Positions 26,601 to 35,868 are shown, numbered from the stretch's first letter. The stretch is 64,000 bases of DNA from Polaribacter sp. Hel1_85 (GCF_000766795.1 NZ_JPDS01000001.1:253001-317000); one strand, 5' to 3'. Numbers and translations: made by a program. Notes: generated by a model from the sequence alone, not told the origin.

Positions 26601-26677
26601 TTTAGATTGGTTATAAATAACAAATCTAAATAAACTATTGTGATTTAAAAAATTATTTAGATTAAATCTAAATAATT
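26601..26677. promoter_or_regulatory. Operator cluster: four TTTAGATT half-sites
   Basis: Half-sites are TTTAGATT (26601-26608), AAATCTAAAT (26622-26631), and a perfect inverted repeat with arms AATTATTTAGATT (26651-26663) and AATCTAAATAATT (26665-26677) around one A. The second half-site overlaps the -7 box TAGATTTG (minus strand, 26621-26628). This spacing and overlap suit a dimeric repressor, possibly of the DtxR/MntR type. Confidence 0.6.
26621..26628 (-). promoter_or_regulatory. -7 promoter element of the DUF6686-like gene
   Basis: TAGATTTG fits TAnnTTTG, 24 bp before the ATG at 26596, and is embedded in the operator cluster. Confidence 0.6.
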
Positions 26678-26752
26678 AATTTTTAGACTTTAAATATTCT
26701 TCTAAAGAATAAAACTAATGAGTATTAATGGAATTAAATATATAGGAAAATA

Positions 26753-27862
26753 TTACTCGTTTTTATGATTATAAACCACCAATTCTGTCAATCCTTTCTC
26801 ATTAGGATTATTGGCAAAAGAATGCAAATAAGCATCCATATATTTAATAATTCTATCTTCTGGATAAAATAAAACTTTATTGTCGAATTGTGCCCATTCA
26901 TTCATATTAATATATGGTTTTCCGTTTTGAAAACGATAAAATCTTTGAATATGATCTGGTAAATTATCCTCTAACTCTTCATTAAGAAAAACATTGTAAT
27001 AATTTAAATCTGCTGTAAAAAAATGGAATGATAACAAACTATCATAAAACCCAGTTAAATTATTAGCAAGTGGTAAACAAATGGTAAAAACAAGTATTGC
27101 CATCTTTTGTTTATTGAAAAACTTTAAGAAAAATTCAAAAGCATTTGCAGTTTTTAAAGTCCAAAATAAGATAACTACAGACAACATATTTTGGATATTC
27201 CAAGGCACAACATTGTAACCATAACCTAAATAAAATAAAAGAAAAGTAATGGTGCCATGCATTAATAGAATAAATAATACACCAAATTTTCTTGTTTTAT
27301 TAAAAAGTAATAAAACACCCATTAAAGCTTCTAACCAAGGCACAGCATATGTAAAAGCAACTAAAAACCATTGAGGTAAAAAACTAAAATGTTTGTTTAA
27401 AGCACTTAACCATTGTATGTAAAAAGCTTCGTTTACTTTTTGTATTCCACTCCAAAAATAGGTTGCAAAAAAGATAAGAATTATAGCATATAATATTTTT
27501 TTAGGATTTGCATTTTTTCTAAAAATTTCAATTGCAAAAATGGTTAAAAAACTTTGATAAAAGTAGGGTTGTAATCTGTTTTGATCTACTAATGCTAAAA
27601 AAAGATAGAGTAAAATGATGGTCCAACCTTGCCATTTTTTATTCTGAAAAATGTATACAATCTGAATTAAAAAGAAAAAACTACCTAAAATATAATCGAA
27701 AGGATATTTAAGAATAGGCCACCAATCAAACAACGGAATTACAGGAAACCCTTTTGTAGAAATCCATAATTTTGGTGCATATATCATCAAAATTAAAACA
27801 GGAATTAGAGCAATTATTCTAACCCAATTAATTTTTTGTTTGTCTGTTAAATTCGTAATCAT
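26753..27862 (-). CDS. Polytopic membrane protein, DoxX/HTTM-like
   Basis: 369 residues with about eight predicted membrane helices, starting after MITNLTDKQKINW. PWLEALMGVLLLF and FWSGIQKVNEAFYIQWLSAL resemble the HTTM/DoxX/MauE-type membrane fold. LLMHGTITFLLFYLGYGYNVVPWNIQNML follows, with a His typical of HTTM proteins. The soluble C-terminus (about 290-369) has RFYRFQNGKPYINMNEWAQFD. Function unknown. Reaction cannot be assigned. Confidence 0.6.
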   Translation of the reverse strand: MITNLTDKQKINWVRIIALIPVLILMIYAPKLWISTKGFPVIPLFDWWPILKYPFDYILGSFFFLIQIVYIFQNKKWQGWTIILLYLFLALVDQNRLQPYFYQSFLTIFAIEIFRKNANPKKILYAIILIFFATYFWSGIQKVNEAFYIQWLSALNKHFSFLPQWFLVAFTYAVPWLEALMGVLLLFNKTRKFGVLFILLMHGTITFLLFYLGYGYNVVPWNIQNMLSVVILFWTLKTANAFEFFLKFFNKQKMAILVFTICLPLANNLTGFYDSLLSFHFFTADLNYYNVFLNEELEDNLPDHIQRFYRFQNGKPYINMNEWAQFDNKVLFYPEDRIIKYMDAYLHSFANNPNEKGLTELVVYNHKNE

Positions 27863-27885
27863 TTTACTTTTTTATTTTCTAACGG

Positions 27886-27930
27886 TTGTCATTTCGAAAT
27901 GAGCTTTTTCAGCGATTGAGAAATCTCATT
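27886..27930. repeat. Short dispersed repeat GTCATTnCGAA...AATCTCA, copy 1
   Basis: It begins TTGTCATTTCGAAATGAG and ends GAGAAATCTCATT, the same outline as 32044-32086. It lies within 50 bp of hairpin repeat copy E. Confidence 0.5.
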
Positions 27931-27973
27931 CTTTTTTGAACTCGTATTTACTTATTTGTGTTTGCCTTTTGTT

Positions 27974-28068
27974 AGCAAACAAGTTTAGCCCAGATTGAAG
28001 CATTTGTTTGAGCTCTTTTTTACCTTTTTAGGTTAAAAAAGCGAGTGCGTAAAGCTGGAAATAGCTTC
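27974..28068 (-). repeat. Dispersed hairpin repeat, copy E
   Basis: On the minus strand it reads GAAGCTATTTCCAGCTTT, then ACGCACTCGC, the stem TTTTTTAACC / GGTAAAAAA, GAGCTCAAACAAAT, CAATCTGGGCTAAACTTGTT. It lies 20 bp past the uvrA stop and could also end that transcript. Confidence 0.7.
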
Positions 28069-28088
28069 AAATAAAAATTATTTCAATT

Positions 28089-30881
28089 TTAAAACACCAA
28101 CTTTTCTGCCAAATATTTAGTAGTATAAGACTTCTTATTTCTTGCCAATTCTTCTGGAGTTCCTTCAAAAATAAGGTTTCCACCTTTTTTACCACCTTCT
28201 AAACCTAAATCTATAATATAATCTGCACATTTAATGAGTTCTATATTATGTTCAATAACAATAATAGAATGTCCTTTGTCAATTAAGGCATTAAAAGATG
28301 CTAATAATTTTTTAATATCATGAAAATGTAAACCTGTTGTAGGTTCATCAAAAATAAACAACGCTTTGTCTTTTGTGTTTCCTTTAACTAAAAAAGAAGC
28401 GAGTTTTATACGCTGTGCTTCTCCACCAGAAAGTGTAGAAGAAGATTGGCCTAATTGCACATAACCCAAACCAACATCTTGTAAAGGTTTTAGTTTATTG
28501 GCAATTTTAGGAACTAAATTTTCAGAGAAAAATGCAACAGCATCATCAATTGTTAAGTTTAAAATATCATCTATAGATTTACCATCAAATTTTACTTCTA
28601 AAACTTCTTTCTTAAAGCGTTTTCCGTTACAAACATCGCATTCTAAATGCACATCTGCCATAAATTGCATTTCTATGGTAACTTCTCCTTCACCTTTACA
28701 AACCTCACAACGTCCGCCTTCTACATTAAAAGAAAAGTGTTTTGGTTTATAGTTTCTGATATTTGATAATTTCTGATTAGAAAATAATGCTCTAATATCA
28801 TCATACGCTTTAATGTACGTTACAGGATTAGAACGTGAAGAACGTCCTATAGGATTTTGATCTATAAACTCAACATGTTTTAAAGTATCAAAACTTCCTT
28901 TAATTTCTGTGTGCTGACCAATTTTATCTCCATAACCAATCAGTTTTTTTTGCATTGTTGGATATAAAATATTTTTAACCAATGTACTTTTTCCAGATCC
29001 AGAAACTCCAGTAATTACAGACAAACAATTTAGAGGAAAAGTAACATCAATATTTTTTAAATTGTTTTCTCTTGCTCCAATAATTTGAATGCTGTTTTTT
29101 GAAGTTCTACGTTTTGTAGGAACTTCTATTTTTAATTCTTCGTTTAAATATTTAGCTGTTAATGATTCTGATTTTAATATATCTTTAAAAGTTCCTTCTG
29201 CAACAACATTTCCTCCAAAAGTACCAGCTTCAGGACCAATATCTATAATATAATCGGCCTCTTTCATAATATCTTCATCATGTTCTACCACAACAACTGT
29301 ATTACCTAAATCACGTAAATCTTTTAAAACGCCAATTAAACGTTCTGTATCTTTTGGATGTAAACCAATACTTGGTTCATCTAAAATATACATAGACCCA
29401 ACTAAAGAACTTCCTAAAGAAGTTGCCAGATTTATACGCTGACTTTCACCTCCAGAAAGTGTGTTAGAAGTTCTGTTGATGGTTAAATAAGACAAACCAA
29501 CATCTGTTAAAAATTGCAATCGATTGTTGATTTCTGTTAACAAACGTTTTCCTATTTTTTCTTCATATTTATTAAGCTTGATATTTTTAAAAAATACAGC
29601 TAATTCATCTAATGGAAGTGTTACTAAATCAGAAATTGTTTTCTTATTTATTTTAACAAAATTAGTTTCATGACGTAGACGTTTTCCGTTACAAGATGTA
29701 CATTTTGTTTTTCCTCGATAGCGAGAAAGCATTACTCTATTCTGAATTTTATAACTTTTTTCTTCTAAAACGTTAAAAAAGTGGTGAATTCCTTTGAAAG
29801 ATTTATTTCCATCCCAAACCAATGCTTTTTGTTCTTCAGAAAGTTCAAACCAAGGTTTGTGAATAGGAATATCGAATTTATAAGCTACATCAATTAAATC
29901 TTCTTTATAATGAATGTAAGAAGGTGTTTTAAAAGGAAAAATACAATCTTCAAAAATGGATAAACCTGTATTTGGTATCACTAATTCAGCATCAATGCCA
30001 ATTACATTTCCATAACCTTCACAAGTTGGACAAGCGCCATAAGGATTGTTAAAACTGAATAAATGTGTGTTAGGTTCTAAAAAGGACATTCCGTCTAAAT
30101 CGAACTTATTACTAAATTCAACAACCTTATTATCTTCTAAGTTTTCTACAAAACAAACTCCTTTTCCTTCAAAAAAGGCAGTCTGAATTGCATCTGCTAA
30201 TCTGTTGTAAAAATCTTCATCATTTTTAGTGATAATTCTATCAACCACTAAAAATAAAGCTTCATTTTTAAATTCTTTTTGATGGAAATCTGCAATTCTA
30301 AATACTTTATCATTCCATTTTAAACGCGCATAACCTTGCTGTTCTAAAACTTGTAAAACGGTTTTTAAATCACGATTTTCATCAATAGTAATAGGTGCTA
30401 ATAATAAAAGTTTTGTTCTTTCATCAAATTCTTTTACAAAATTAACAACATCAGAAACTGTATCTTTTTTTACTTCATTTCCAGAAATAGGAGAGAAGGT
30501 TCTACCAATTCTGGCGTATAAAAGTTTTATATAATCGTAAATTTCTGTACTTGTACCTACTGTAGAACGTGGATTTGTAGAGTTTACTTTTTGCTCAATG
30601 GCAATAGCTGGTGCAATTCCTTTTATATAATCTACTTTGGGTTTGTGTAGTTTTCCTAAAAACTGACGTGCATAAGAACTTAAGCTTTCTACATAACGTC
30701 TTTGGCCTTCTGCATACAAAGTATCAAAAGCTAAAGAAGATTTTCCAGAACCAGAAAGACCAGTAATAACTACTAATTTATTTCTAGGGATAACTACATC
30801 TATGTTCTTTAGATTGTGGAGTTTAGCTCCTTTAATTATGATGTTTTCTTTAGGGTTTACTTTAGAAATGTCAATCTTCAT
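28089..30881 (-). CDS. uvrA: Excinuclease ABC subunit A
   Basis: Damage-recognition ATPase of nucleotide excision repair, acting as a dimer with UvrB. 930 residues, close to the usual 940. First Walker [21 protein letters not shown] (from about 43), UvrB-binding region, two-part zinc site with CPTCEGYG and CTSCNGKRL, first signature [11 protein letters not shown]; second half with [11 protein letters not shown], zinc finger [16 protein letters not shown] ... CDVCNGKRF, and signature [14 protein letters not shown]. All catalytic elements appear intact. Stands as a single gene. Confidence 0.97.
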   Translation of the reverse strand: MKIDISKVNPKENIIIKGAKLHNLKNIDVVIPRNKLVVITGLSGSGKSSLAFDTLYAEGQRRYVESLSSYARQFLGKLHKPKVDYIKGIAPAIAIEQKVNSTNPRSTVGTSTEIYDYIKLLYARIGRTFSPISGNEVKKDTVSDVVNFVKEFDERTKLLLLAPITIDENRDLKTVLQVLEQQGYARLKWNDKVFRIADFHQKEFKNEALFLVVDRIITKNDEDFYNRLADAIQTAFFEGKGVCFVENLEDNKVVEFSNKFDLDGMSFLEPNTHLFSFNNPYGACPTCEGYGNVIGIDAELVIPNTGLSIFEDCIFPFKTPSYIHYKEDLIDVAYKFDIPIHKPWFELSEEQKALVWDGNKSFKGIHHFFNVLEEKSYKIQNRVMLSRYRGKTKCTSCNGKRLRHETNFVKINKKTISDLVTLPLDELAVFFKNIKLNKYEEKIGKRLLTEINNRLQFLTDVGLSYLTINRTSNTLSGGESQRINLATSLGSSLVGSMYILDEPSIGLHPKDTERLIGVLKDLRDLGNTVVVVEHDEDIMKEADYIIDIGPEAGTFGGNVVAEGTFKDILKSESLTAKYLNEELKIEVPTKRRTSKNSIQIIGARENNLKNIDVTFPLNCLSVITGVSGSGKSTLVKNILYPTMQKKLIGYGDKIGQHTEIKGSFDTLKHVEFIDQNPIGRSSRSNPVTYIKAYDDIRALFSNQKLSNIRNYKPKHFSFNVEGGRCEVCKGEGEVTIEMQFMADVHLECDVCNGKRFKKEVLEVKFDGKSIDDILNLTIDDAVAFFSENLVPKIANKLKPLQDVGLGYVQLGQSSSTLSGGEAQRIKLASFLVKGNTKDKALFIFDEPTTGLHFHDIKKLLASFNALIDKGHSIIVIEHNIELIKCADYIIDLGLEGGKKGGNLIFEGTPEELARNKKSYTTKYLAEKLVF

Positions 30882-31032
30882 TAATAAAAAATATAAGCGA
30901 TAAAAGTACCTTTTTTTTAACCTATTTTAAAACTAATATCAATGAATTTTGTTAAATTATTTGTTGTTTTAAAAAATATTAATGATATTTGGCATTCATA
31001 AAACTCACAAAATTAGACGCATATACTAAGAA

Positions 31033-31098
31033 AACTACTTTTTAAATTATTAATTTAATCTTAAATTAGAAGAACAACTTGTTCTTCGAAAAGTAGTT
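31033..31098 (+). promoter_or_regulatory. Foldable leader of the sigma-factor gene
   Basis: An outer stem pairs AACTACTTTT (31033-31042) with AAAAGTAGTT (31089-31098), ending at the base before the ATG. Inside it, GAAGAACAA (31069-31077) pairs with TTGTTCTTC (31079-31087), so the start region could be masked in RNA. The inner dyad could instead be a DNA operator. Confidence 0.5.
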
Positions 31099-31686
31099 AT
31101 GGTGAGAAAAAATACAATTACAGACAGTACTTTAGTAAGTGATTATATACAAGGAAAAGAAGCAGCTTTAGGAGTTTTAATAAAAAGACATCAGCAAAGA
31201 TTATACAGTTTTATTTACAGTAAAGTTCAAGATAGAGATATAACAGAAGATGTTTTTCAAGATACTTTTATTAAAGTAATTAGAACTTTAAAAAAAGGGA
31301 ATTATAACGAAGAAGGTAAATTTTTACCTTGGGTTATGAGAATTGCTCACAATCTAGTTATAGATCACTTTAGAAAGTCTAATAGAATGCCCACTTTTAA
31401 AAATACAGATGAATTCGATATTTTTTCTGTTTTAGGAGATGGAAACCTAAATGCAGAGAAACAAATTATTCAAGAACAGATTTACAATGATGTTAGAGAA
31501 CTTGTAAAAGAGTTGCCAGAAGAACAAAAAGAAGTTTTAGTAATGCGTATGTATAAAGATATGAGTTTTAAAGAAATAAGTGAAAACACTGGTGTTAGCA
31601 TCAATACAGCATTGGGTAGAATGCGTTACGCTTTAATCAATATGAGAAAATTAATAGAAAAACATAAAATTATTTTAGTGAATTAA
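31099..31686 (+). CDS. RNA polymerase sigma-70 family (ECF-like) factor
   Basis: 195 residues with sigma region 2 (LIKRHQQRLYSFIYSKVQDRDITEDVFQDTFIKVI, then FLPWVMRIAHNLVIDHFRK) and region 4 (ELPEEQKEVLVMRMYKDMSFKEISENTGVSINTALGRMRYAL). No region 1 or 3 is seen, so it is a group IV/ECF-type factor. No anti-sigma gene is adjacent. Instead a 47-codon gene follows within 60 bp. The leader can fold over the start codon, which suggests post-transcriptional control. Confidence 0.9.
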   Translation: MVRKNTITDSTLVSDYIQGKEAALGVLIKRHQQRLYSFIYSKVQDRDITEDVFQDTFIKVIRTLKKGNYNEEGKFLPWVMRIAHNLVIDHFRKSNRMPTFKNTDEFDIFSVLGDGNLNAEKQIIQEQIYNDVRELVKELPEEQKEVLVMRMYKDMSFKEISENTGVSINTALGRMRYALINMRKLIEKHKIILVN

Positions 31687-31743
31687 CAATAAAGTAAAAA
31701 ATGCATCGTTACTTATTTATAACCAAGATATTAAATTAACTAT

Positions 31744-31887
31744 ATGATGCAACTTTACTCTAAAAAGTCATTTGATTTTCAGATGCAACCAAAACAAGAA
31801 ACAGTTCAATTTTTGATTAATTTTTCCAAATCGCTAACTTTTGTTAAAACCAAATCAGAAGATCTCATTGAATTGAATTTGAATTAA
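31744..31887 (+). CDS. 47-residue small protein downstream of the sigma factor
   Basis: Two adjacent ATG codons (31744, 31747) open MMQLYSKKSFDFQMQPKQET, ending in LIELNLN and TAA. A terminator follows 7 bp after the stop, so the gene shares the sigma transcript. Composition (Lys/Gln/Phe rich, no cysteine, no signal) suggests a small cytoplasmic protein. From memory, similar short proteins follow this sigma gene in other Flavobacteriaceae. A role as a partner of the sigma factor is inference. Confidence 0.65.
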   Translation: MMQLYSKKSFDFQMQPKQETVQFLINFSKSLTFVKTKSEDLIELNLN

Positions 31888-31893
31888 GAGTGG

Positions 31894-31924
31894 AAAAAGC
31901 TTCAACATTGTTGGGGCTTTTTTT
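31894..31924 (+). terminator. Terminator of the sigma-factor operon
   Basis: AAAAGCTTCAAC pairs with GTTGGGGCTTTT (G-U pairs), followed by T-run TTTTT. Confidence 0.8.
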
Positions 31925-31929
31925 AATTT

Positions 31930-32019
31930 GGGCGTTACCTAAAGGTCGGGCTTTACGTTGCAATCTTTTTTATTTGTGAAAAACAAATAAAAAAGGATTT
32001 CCACTTCAATCCCTAACGC
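31930..32019 (+). repeat. Dispersed hairpin repeat, copy A
   Basis: GGGCGTTACCTAAAGGTCGGGC, with ACC/GGT as a small first stem, then CTTTACGTTGCAATC, a 12-bp stem TTTTTTATTTGT / ACAAATAAAAAA, then GGATTTCCACTTCAATCC and TAACGC. The outer ends GCGTTA and TAACGC are complementary. It is the most complete copy. Confidence 0.75.
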
Positions 32020-32043
32020 ACATTTTTGCTAAATATAAGAATT

Positions 32044-32086
32044 TTGTCATTGCGAAGTTTATTTTTTATAAACTGTAGTAATCTCA
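32044..32086. repeat. Short dispersed repeat GTCATTnCGAA...AATCTCA, copy 2
   Basis: TTGTCATTGCGAAGTT begins and GTAGTAATCTCA ends a 43-bp unit, 24 bp past hairpin repeat copy A. Confidence 0.5.
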
Positions 32087-32131
32087 ATTTAAAAAAGATT
32101 ATTTAGTATTCCTCCTCATAATAATGTGTTT

Positions 32132-32788
32132 TTATTTTTTTGTTTTAAAATAATCTTCTAAAACAGATTTTCTACCTATTGTTTTTGTAATAATATCCTT
32201 TTCTAAATCCCATCCACGAGCAGGAGAGTATTCTCTTCCATACCAAATCATTTGCAAGTGTAAATCATTCCATAATTCTTTTGGAAACAATCTTTTTGCA
32301 TCTTTTTCTGTTTGTTGTACGTTTTTTCCGTTTGTTAAATTCCAACGCCACATTAATCTGTGTATATGTGTATCAACAGGAAAAGCAGGAACTCCAAAAG
32401 CCTGACTCATTACCACACTCGCAGTTTTATGACCAACTGCAGGTAATTCTTCTAAACCTTCAAAACTTTGAGGAACTTCTCCATCGTATTTTTCAATCAA
32501 AATTTTAGACAAACCATAAATCCCTTTACTTTTCATTGGTGATAATCCACAAGGACGAATAATTTCTTTGATTTCTTCTACAGACATTTTAACCATATCA
32601 AAAGGATTATCCGCTTTAGCGAACAAAATTGGTGTAATTTTATTTACACGTACATCTGTACATTGAGCAGACAATAAAACTGCAATCAAAAGTGTATAAG
32701 GATCTTTATGGTCTAAAGGAATAGGAATTTCTGGATATTTTTCTTGAAGTGTATCTATGACAAATTGTACTTTTTCTTGTTTATTCAT
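32132..32788 (-). CDS. nth: Endonuclease III without the Fe-S cluster cysteines
   Basis: Bifunctional DNA glycosylase/AP lyase for oxidised pyrimidines. The helix-hairpin-helix ELPAVGHKTASVV carries the catalytic Lys121, and FPVDTHIHRL the Asp139. The C-terminal segment that normally has four cysteines for a [4Fe-4S] cluster reads GREYSPARGWDLEKDIITKT, and the whole 218-residue protein has only two cysteines (43 and 80). The cluster is therefore absent. The fold otherwise looks complete. Activity as a glycosylase is likely but unproven. Confidence 0.88.
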   Translation of the reverse strand: MNKQEKVQFVIDTLQEKYPEIPIPLDHKDPYTLLIAVLLSAQCTDVRVNKITPILFAKADNPFDMVKMSVEEIKEIIRPCGLSPMKSKGIYGLSKILIEKYDGEVPQSFEGLEELPAVGHKTASVVMSQAFGVPAFPVDTHIHRLMWRWNLTNGKNVQQTEKDAKRLFPKELWNDLHLQMIWYGREYSPARGWDLEKDIITKTIGRKSVLEDYFKTKK

Positions 32789-32921
32789 AAAGTGAGTTAT
32801 AAAATTGTAAAGTTAAAAAGTAGAAAGTAAAAAATAGGCTCTTTAAAATTTATTTTTTTAGATTATACTTGAAAGAACTTTATAAACTTTGTACTTTTAA
32901 ACTTTAAAAACTATTTAGAAA

Positions 32922-33374
32922 ATGACATCACTAAAAATAGGAGATAATGCTCCACAGTTTGAAGCAAAAGACAATGCAGGAAATACTATAAAATTATCAG
33001 ATTATGCTGGTAAAAAGTTAGTATTATTTTTTTATCCAAAAGCAAGTACACCAGGTTGTACAAATGAAGCTTGTGATTTAAGAGACAATTACCAATCTTT
33101 TTTATCAAAAGGATATGATGTTTTAGGTGTAAGTGCAGATTCTGCTAAAAGACAACAAAATTTTATTAATAAAAACGAATTACCTTTTCCGCTTTTAGCT
33201 GATGAAGATAAAGCTGTAATTGAAGCTTTTAATGTTTGGGGACCAAAGAAGTTTATGGGACGTGAATATGATGGAATTCATAGAACAACTTTTGTTATTG
33301 ATGAAAAAGGTATTATTGAAGATATTATTTTAAAAGTAAAAACAAAAGCACATGCTGCTCAGATTTTAGATTAA
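32922..33374 (+). CDS. bcp: Thioredoxin-dependent thiol peroxidase (Bcp/PrxQ)
   Basis: Reduces H2O2 and organic peroxides with electrons from thioredoxin. Peroxidatic Cys46 lies in FYPKASTPGCTNEACDLRD with the resolving Cys51 five residues later, the PrxQ alpha arrangement. The 150-residue length and C-terminal Asp-rich fold are normal. Its stop overlaps the stop of the convergent response-regulator gene by 4 bp, and no terminator lies between. Confidence 0.95.
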   Translation: MTSLKIGDNAPQFEAKDNAGNTIKLSDYAGKKLVLFFYPKASTPGCTNEACDLRDNYQSFLSKGYDVLGVSADSAKRQQNFINKNELPFPLLADEDKAVIEAFNVWGPKKFMGREYDGIHRTTFVIDEKGIIEDIILKVKTKAHAAQILD

Positions 33375-33997
33375 GAAACTATTAATCCGTTTTGAATACC
33401 AAATTTAATTAATTCTGGAGTATTTTTGGTATTTGTAATTTCAAATAATTCTCTTTTATGAGATTTTAAAGAGCTTTCAGTAATATTTAAAGTTTCTGAA
33501 AGTTCTTTTTCTTTCTTATCAGAATGAATATATAAAGCTTGTAATATTTCTAGTTTCCTTTTAGTAAATGTGTAATTCCCTACTTTTATTTTAGCATTTA
33601 TTTTACTTTTTTTGACTCTATCATTATTAAAGCAATCTAAAATTACACTTTTAAAATTAGCTAAATCACCATCTTTTCCTATAAATAAATCTACACCTTT
33701 ATTATGAGCTTTTTCTCTCATATAATTATTATTCATTGTTGTAAGTGCAATAATTTTAAAGTTTGAATTAGGTGGTTTTATTTCAGGTATAAAATCTAAA
33801 GAATTTTCGCCATTAAAATTTACATCTAAAATTAAAATATCTAAATTATTATTTTGAGTAAATTTTATTAAATCATTAATTGTAGTAAATGTATTTTTTA
33901 CTGATAGTTCTTTATACTTGTTTAAACTATCTTTTAAAGCATCACAAAAAAAACGATTGTCATCTGCTATTACTATTTTTATTGAAGCTTTATTCAT
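33371..33997 (-). CDS. LuxR/NarL-type response regulator
   Basis: The start at 33997 gives MNKASIKIVIADDNRFFCDA, a receiver domain with Asp58 in ILILDV as phospho-acceptor. A longer frame to 34045 would extend well into the kinase gene. The C-terminal DNA-binding region (about 145-208) has FTKRKLEILQALYIHSDKKEKELSETLNITESSLKSHKREL. 208 residues. It overlaps the upstream 7TM kinase by 8 bp and is its likely partner. It lies opposite bcp. Confidence 0.88.
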   Translation of the reverse strand: MNKASIKIVIADDNRFFCDALKDSLNKYKELSVKNTFTTINDLIKFTQNNNLDILILDVNFNGENSLDFIPEIKPPNSNFKIIALTTMNNNYMREKAHNKGVDLFIGKDGDLANFKSVILDCFNNDRVKKSKINAKIKVGNYTFTKRKLEILQALYIHSDKKEKELSETLNITESSLKSHKRELFEITNTKNTPELIKFGIQNGLIVS

Positions 33998-35810
33998 TTT
34001 CTGGTATTTGAATTTCAATAAAAGTTCCTGAGTTATTTGAGTCAATTTTTAATGAACCTTTCATTTGATTTACTCGAGTTTCAATATTATTCAATCCAAA
34101 ACCTTTTTTGTTTACCATTTTTTTATCAAATCCTATACCATTATCAGAAACTTCTAAGGTTATTAAGTTTTTAACTTTTTGATTCAGGTTAATATTTATT
34201 TCTGAAGCTTTAGAATATTTAATTGCATTGGTTATTAATTCAGAAATAATCCTATATATATGCAAACATTTTTCTTGAGATAATTCTGTGTTTTCTATAT
34301 CAAATTGATATGAAATATTATGTTCAGTTAATTGGTTTAATTTTTGGCAAAATTCAATTAAATTTTCTACAAAATTTTCTGAATTTATTTTAGGTGAATA
34401 TAAACTATTTAGTAAATATCTATACTCTTTATAGAATGCATCTAAAATTTCTTGTATTTTTTCTGGAGAGTTTTCTGTTTTTTGTAACAATCTAAGTTTT
34501 AGAGCTTCTAAATAACCACCAAAAGTATCATGTACATTGCTAACTAGTTTATTTCGCTCTTCTTGTTGTATTTCTAAAGTTTTATTTTGAAAATTATATT
34601 TTAATTCATCACTTACTTTTTTCAGTTTAAAATATTTTTGTTGAGTATCTATAACAGAACCAAAAATAAATCTAGTAAATAGTAAAATTTCTAATGATAA
34701 AGTGATGTAATAAATATTTGGACCGCTAAATTTTATAGCTAATTGATTATGAACTTCTGGGTTCATAATTTGTCCGTTAATTACAGCAAGAATGGGTAAA
34801 ATAAAAGCAATAACTAAATAAGCAGGAAGTTGTTTTTTGATCGTTAAATATAAATGGTTTAAAACCCAAATAAATATAATAATTTTTAAAACTGTCCAAA
34901 CTGTTAAATATAAATTAATCAATCCTCCAAAACAATATTTATAGACGTATAATAAAATGATAGGAATTGTTAAATATGTTCCCCATTTAAAGATTCCTTT
35001 AGAAATAGTTTGAGAGGCTTTTAATTTATAGAATTTTGTATAAAAATAACCAATACAAAAAACTCCAACTGTCTGACTAAAACTTCTAATATTATTTATA
35101 AAAAAAGTACTATCAGACCAAAAATACTGAACACCCAAGCCTTTACCTGCAAGAAACTCAAATAAAACAGTAATTATATAAAGGGCATAAAATAAAACGG
35201 CATATTCTTTTTTAAGAACTGAAAAAAAGACCAATATCAATGTCATAGAAATAAGAAAAGAAATAAATAAACCGAAGTAAAAATATTCAGTTTCTACACG
35301 CTTTAAAAAATCATTTTCTGTTTCTAAATACATTACCATTCTTGTTCTACCACTGCTATTTTTTACTTTTAAAAAAACATCTGACGTTAATATTGAGTCT
35401 ACAGGGATTTTCCAAACAGGATTTCTATAAAAAATATTTTTGTGAGGAAAAAAATGATTGTTTGAAACTCTATAAAGTGAATCTATCTTATTACCTTTTT
35501 TTAAATAGATTTTTCCATAAGGTAAATATGAATTTGATATTGTAAAATATTTAAAATGTATTTTGTTTTTAGAAGGCTTTACATAAAAATGACTCCACAA
35601 GGTTTTAGTATCTAACTTTTTATAAATTCTTTGGTCTTTTTCTTTATAAAATTCACCTTTATCAAATTTATCAACTATGGTTTTAATGTTCATAGAATCT
35701 TTGTTTTCTGAAAAGAAAATTGATAAATTAGAATAAATGGAAGAGTTTTTTTCCTGTGAAAATGTAACTGCTATAAATAAAAAAAATAAAAAAGTAAGTT
35801 TAATTTTCAA
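33990..35810 (-). CDS. 7TM sensor histidine kinase (7TMR-DISM, HisKA_3)
   Basis: Starts at TTG (35810), since an in-frame stop lies directly upstream and the signal peptide MKIKLTFLFFLFIAVTFSQ begins there. An extracellular domain (about 20-165) is followed by seven membrane helices (about 175-385), a coiled coil, then HisKA_3 with NKLVSNVHDTFGGYLEALKLRL carrying the phospho-His, and an ATPase domain with ISELITNAIKYSKASEI, DNGIGF and GFGLNNIETRV. 606 residues. It overlaps the LuxR-type regulator and is divergent from a small regulator and the giant LRR gene. Confidence 0.9.
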   Translation of the reverse strand: MKIKLTFLFFLFIAVTFSQEKNSSIYSNLSIFFSENKDSMNIKTIVDKFDKGEFYKEKDQRIYKKLDTKTLWSHFYVKPSKNKIHFKYFTISNSYLPYGKIYLKKGNKIDSLYRVSNNHFFPHKNIFYRNPVWKIPVDSILTSDVFLKVKNSSGRTRMVMYLETENDFLKRVETEYFYFGLFISFLISMTLILVFFSVLKKEYAVLFYALYIITVLFEFLAGKGLGVQYFWSDSTFFINNIRSFSQTVGVFCIGYFYTKFYKLKASQTISKGIFKWGTYLTIPIILLYVYKYCFGGLINLYLTVWTVLKIIIFIWVLNHLYLTIKKQLPAYLVIAFILPILAVINGQIMNPEVHNQLAIKFSGPNIYYITLSLEILLFTRFIFGSVIDTQQKYFKLKKVSDELKYNFQNKTLEIQQEERNKLVSNVHDTFGGYLEALKLRLLQKTENSPEKIQEILDAFYKEYRYLLNSLYSPKINSENFVENLIEFCQKLNQLTEHNISYQFDIENTELSQEKCLHIYRIISELITNAIKYSKASEININLNQKVKNLITLEVSDNGIGFDKKMVNKKGFGLNNIETRVNQMKGSLKIDSNNSGTFIEIQIPENE

Positions 35811-35826
35811 TTAATATGGTTTAAAA

Positions 35827-35850
35827 AACACCATACTAAAGTATGATTTT
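35827..35850. promoter_or_regulatory. Short palindrome in the divergent region
   Basis: CATAC (35831-35835) pairs with GTATG (35840-35844) around TAAA, followed by a nine-T run, between the kinase start and the regulator promoter. Operator or weak hairpin. Its role is open. Confidence 0.35.
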
Positions 35851-35868
35851 TTTTTATAGAATTCAAAT

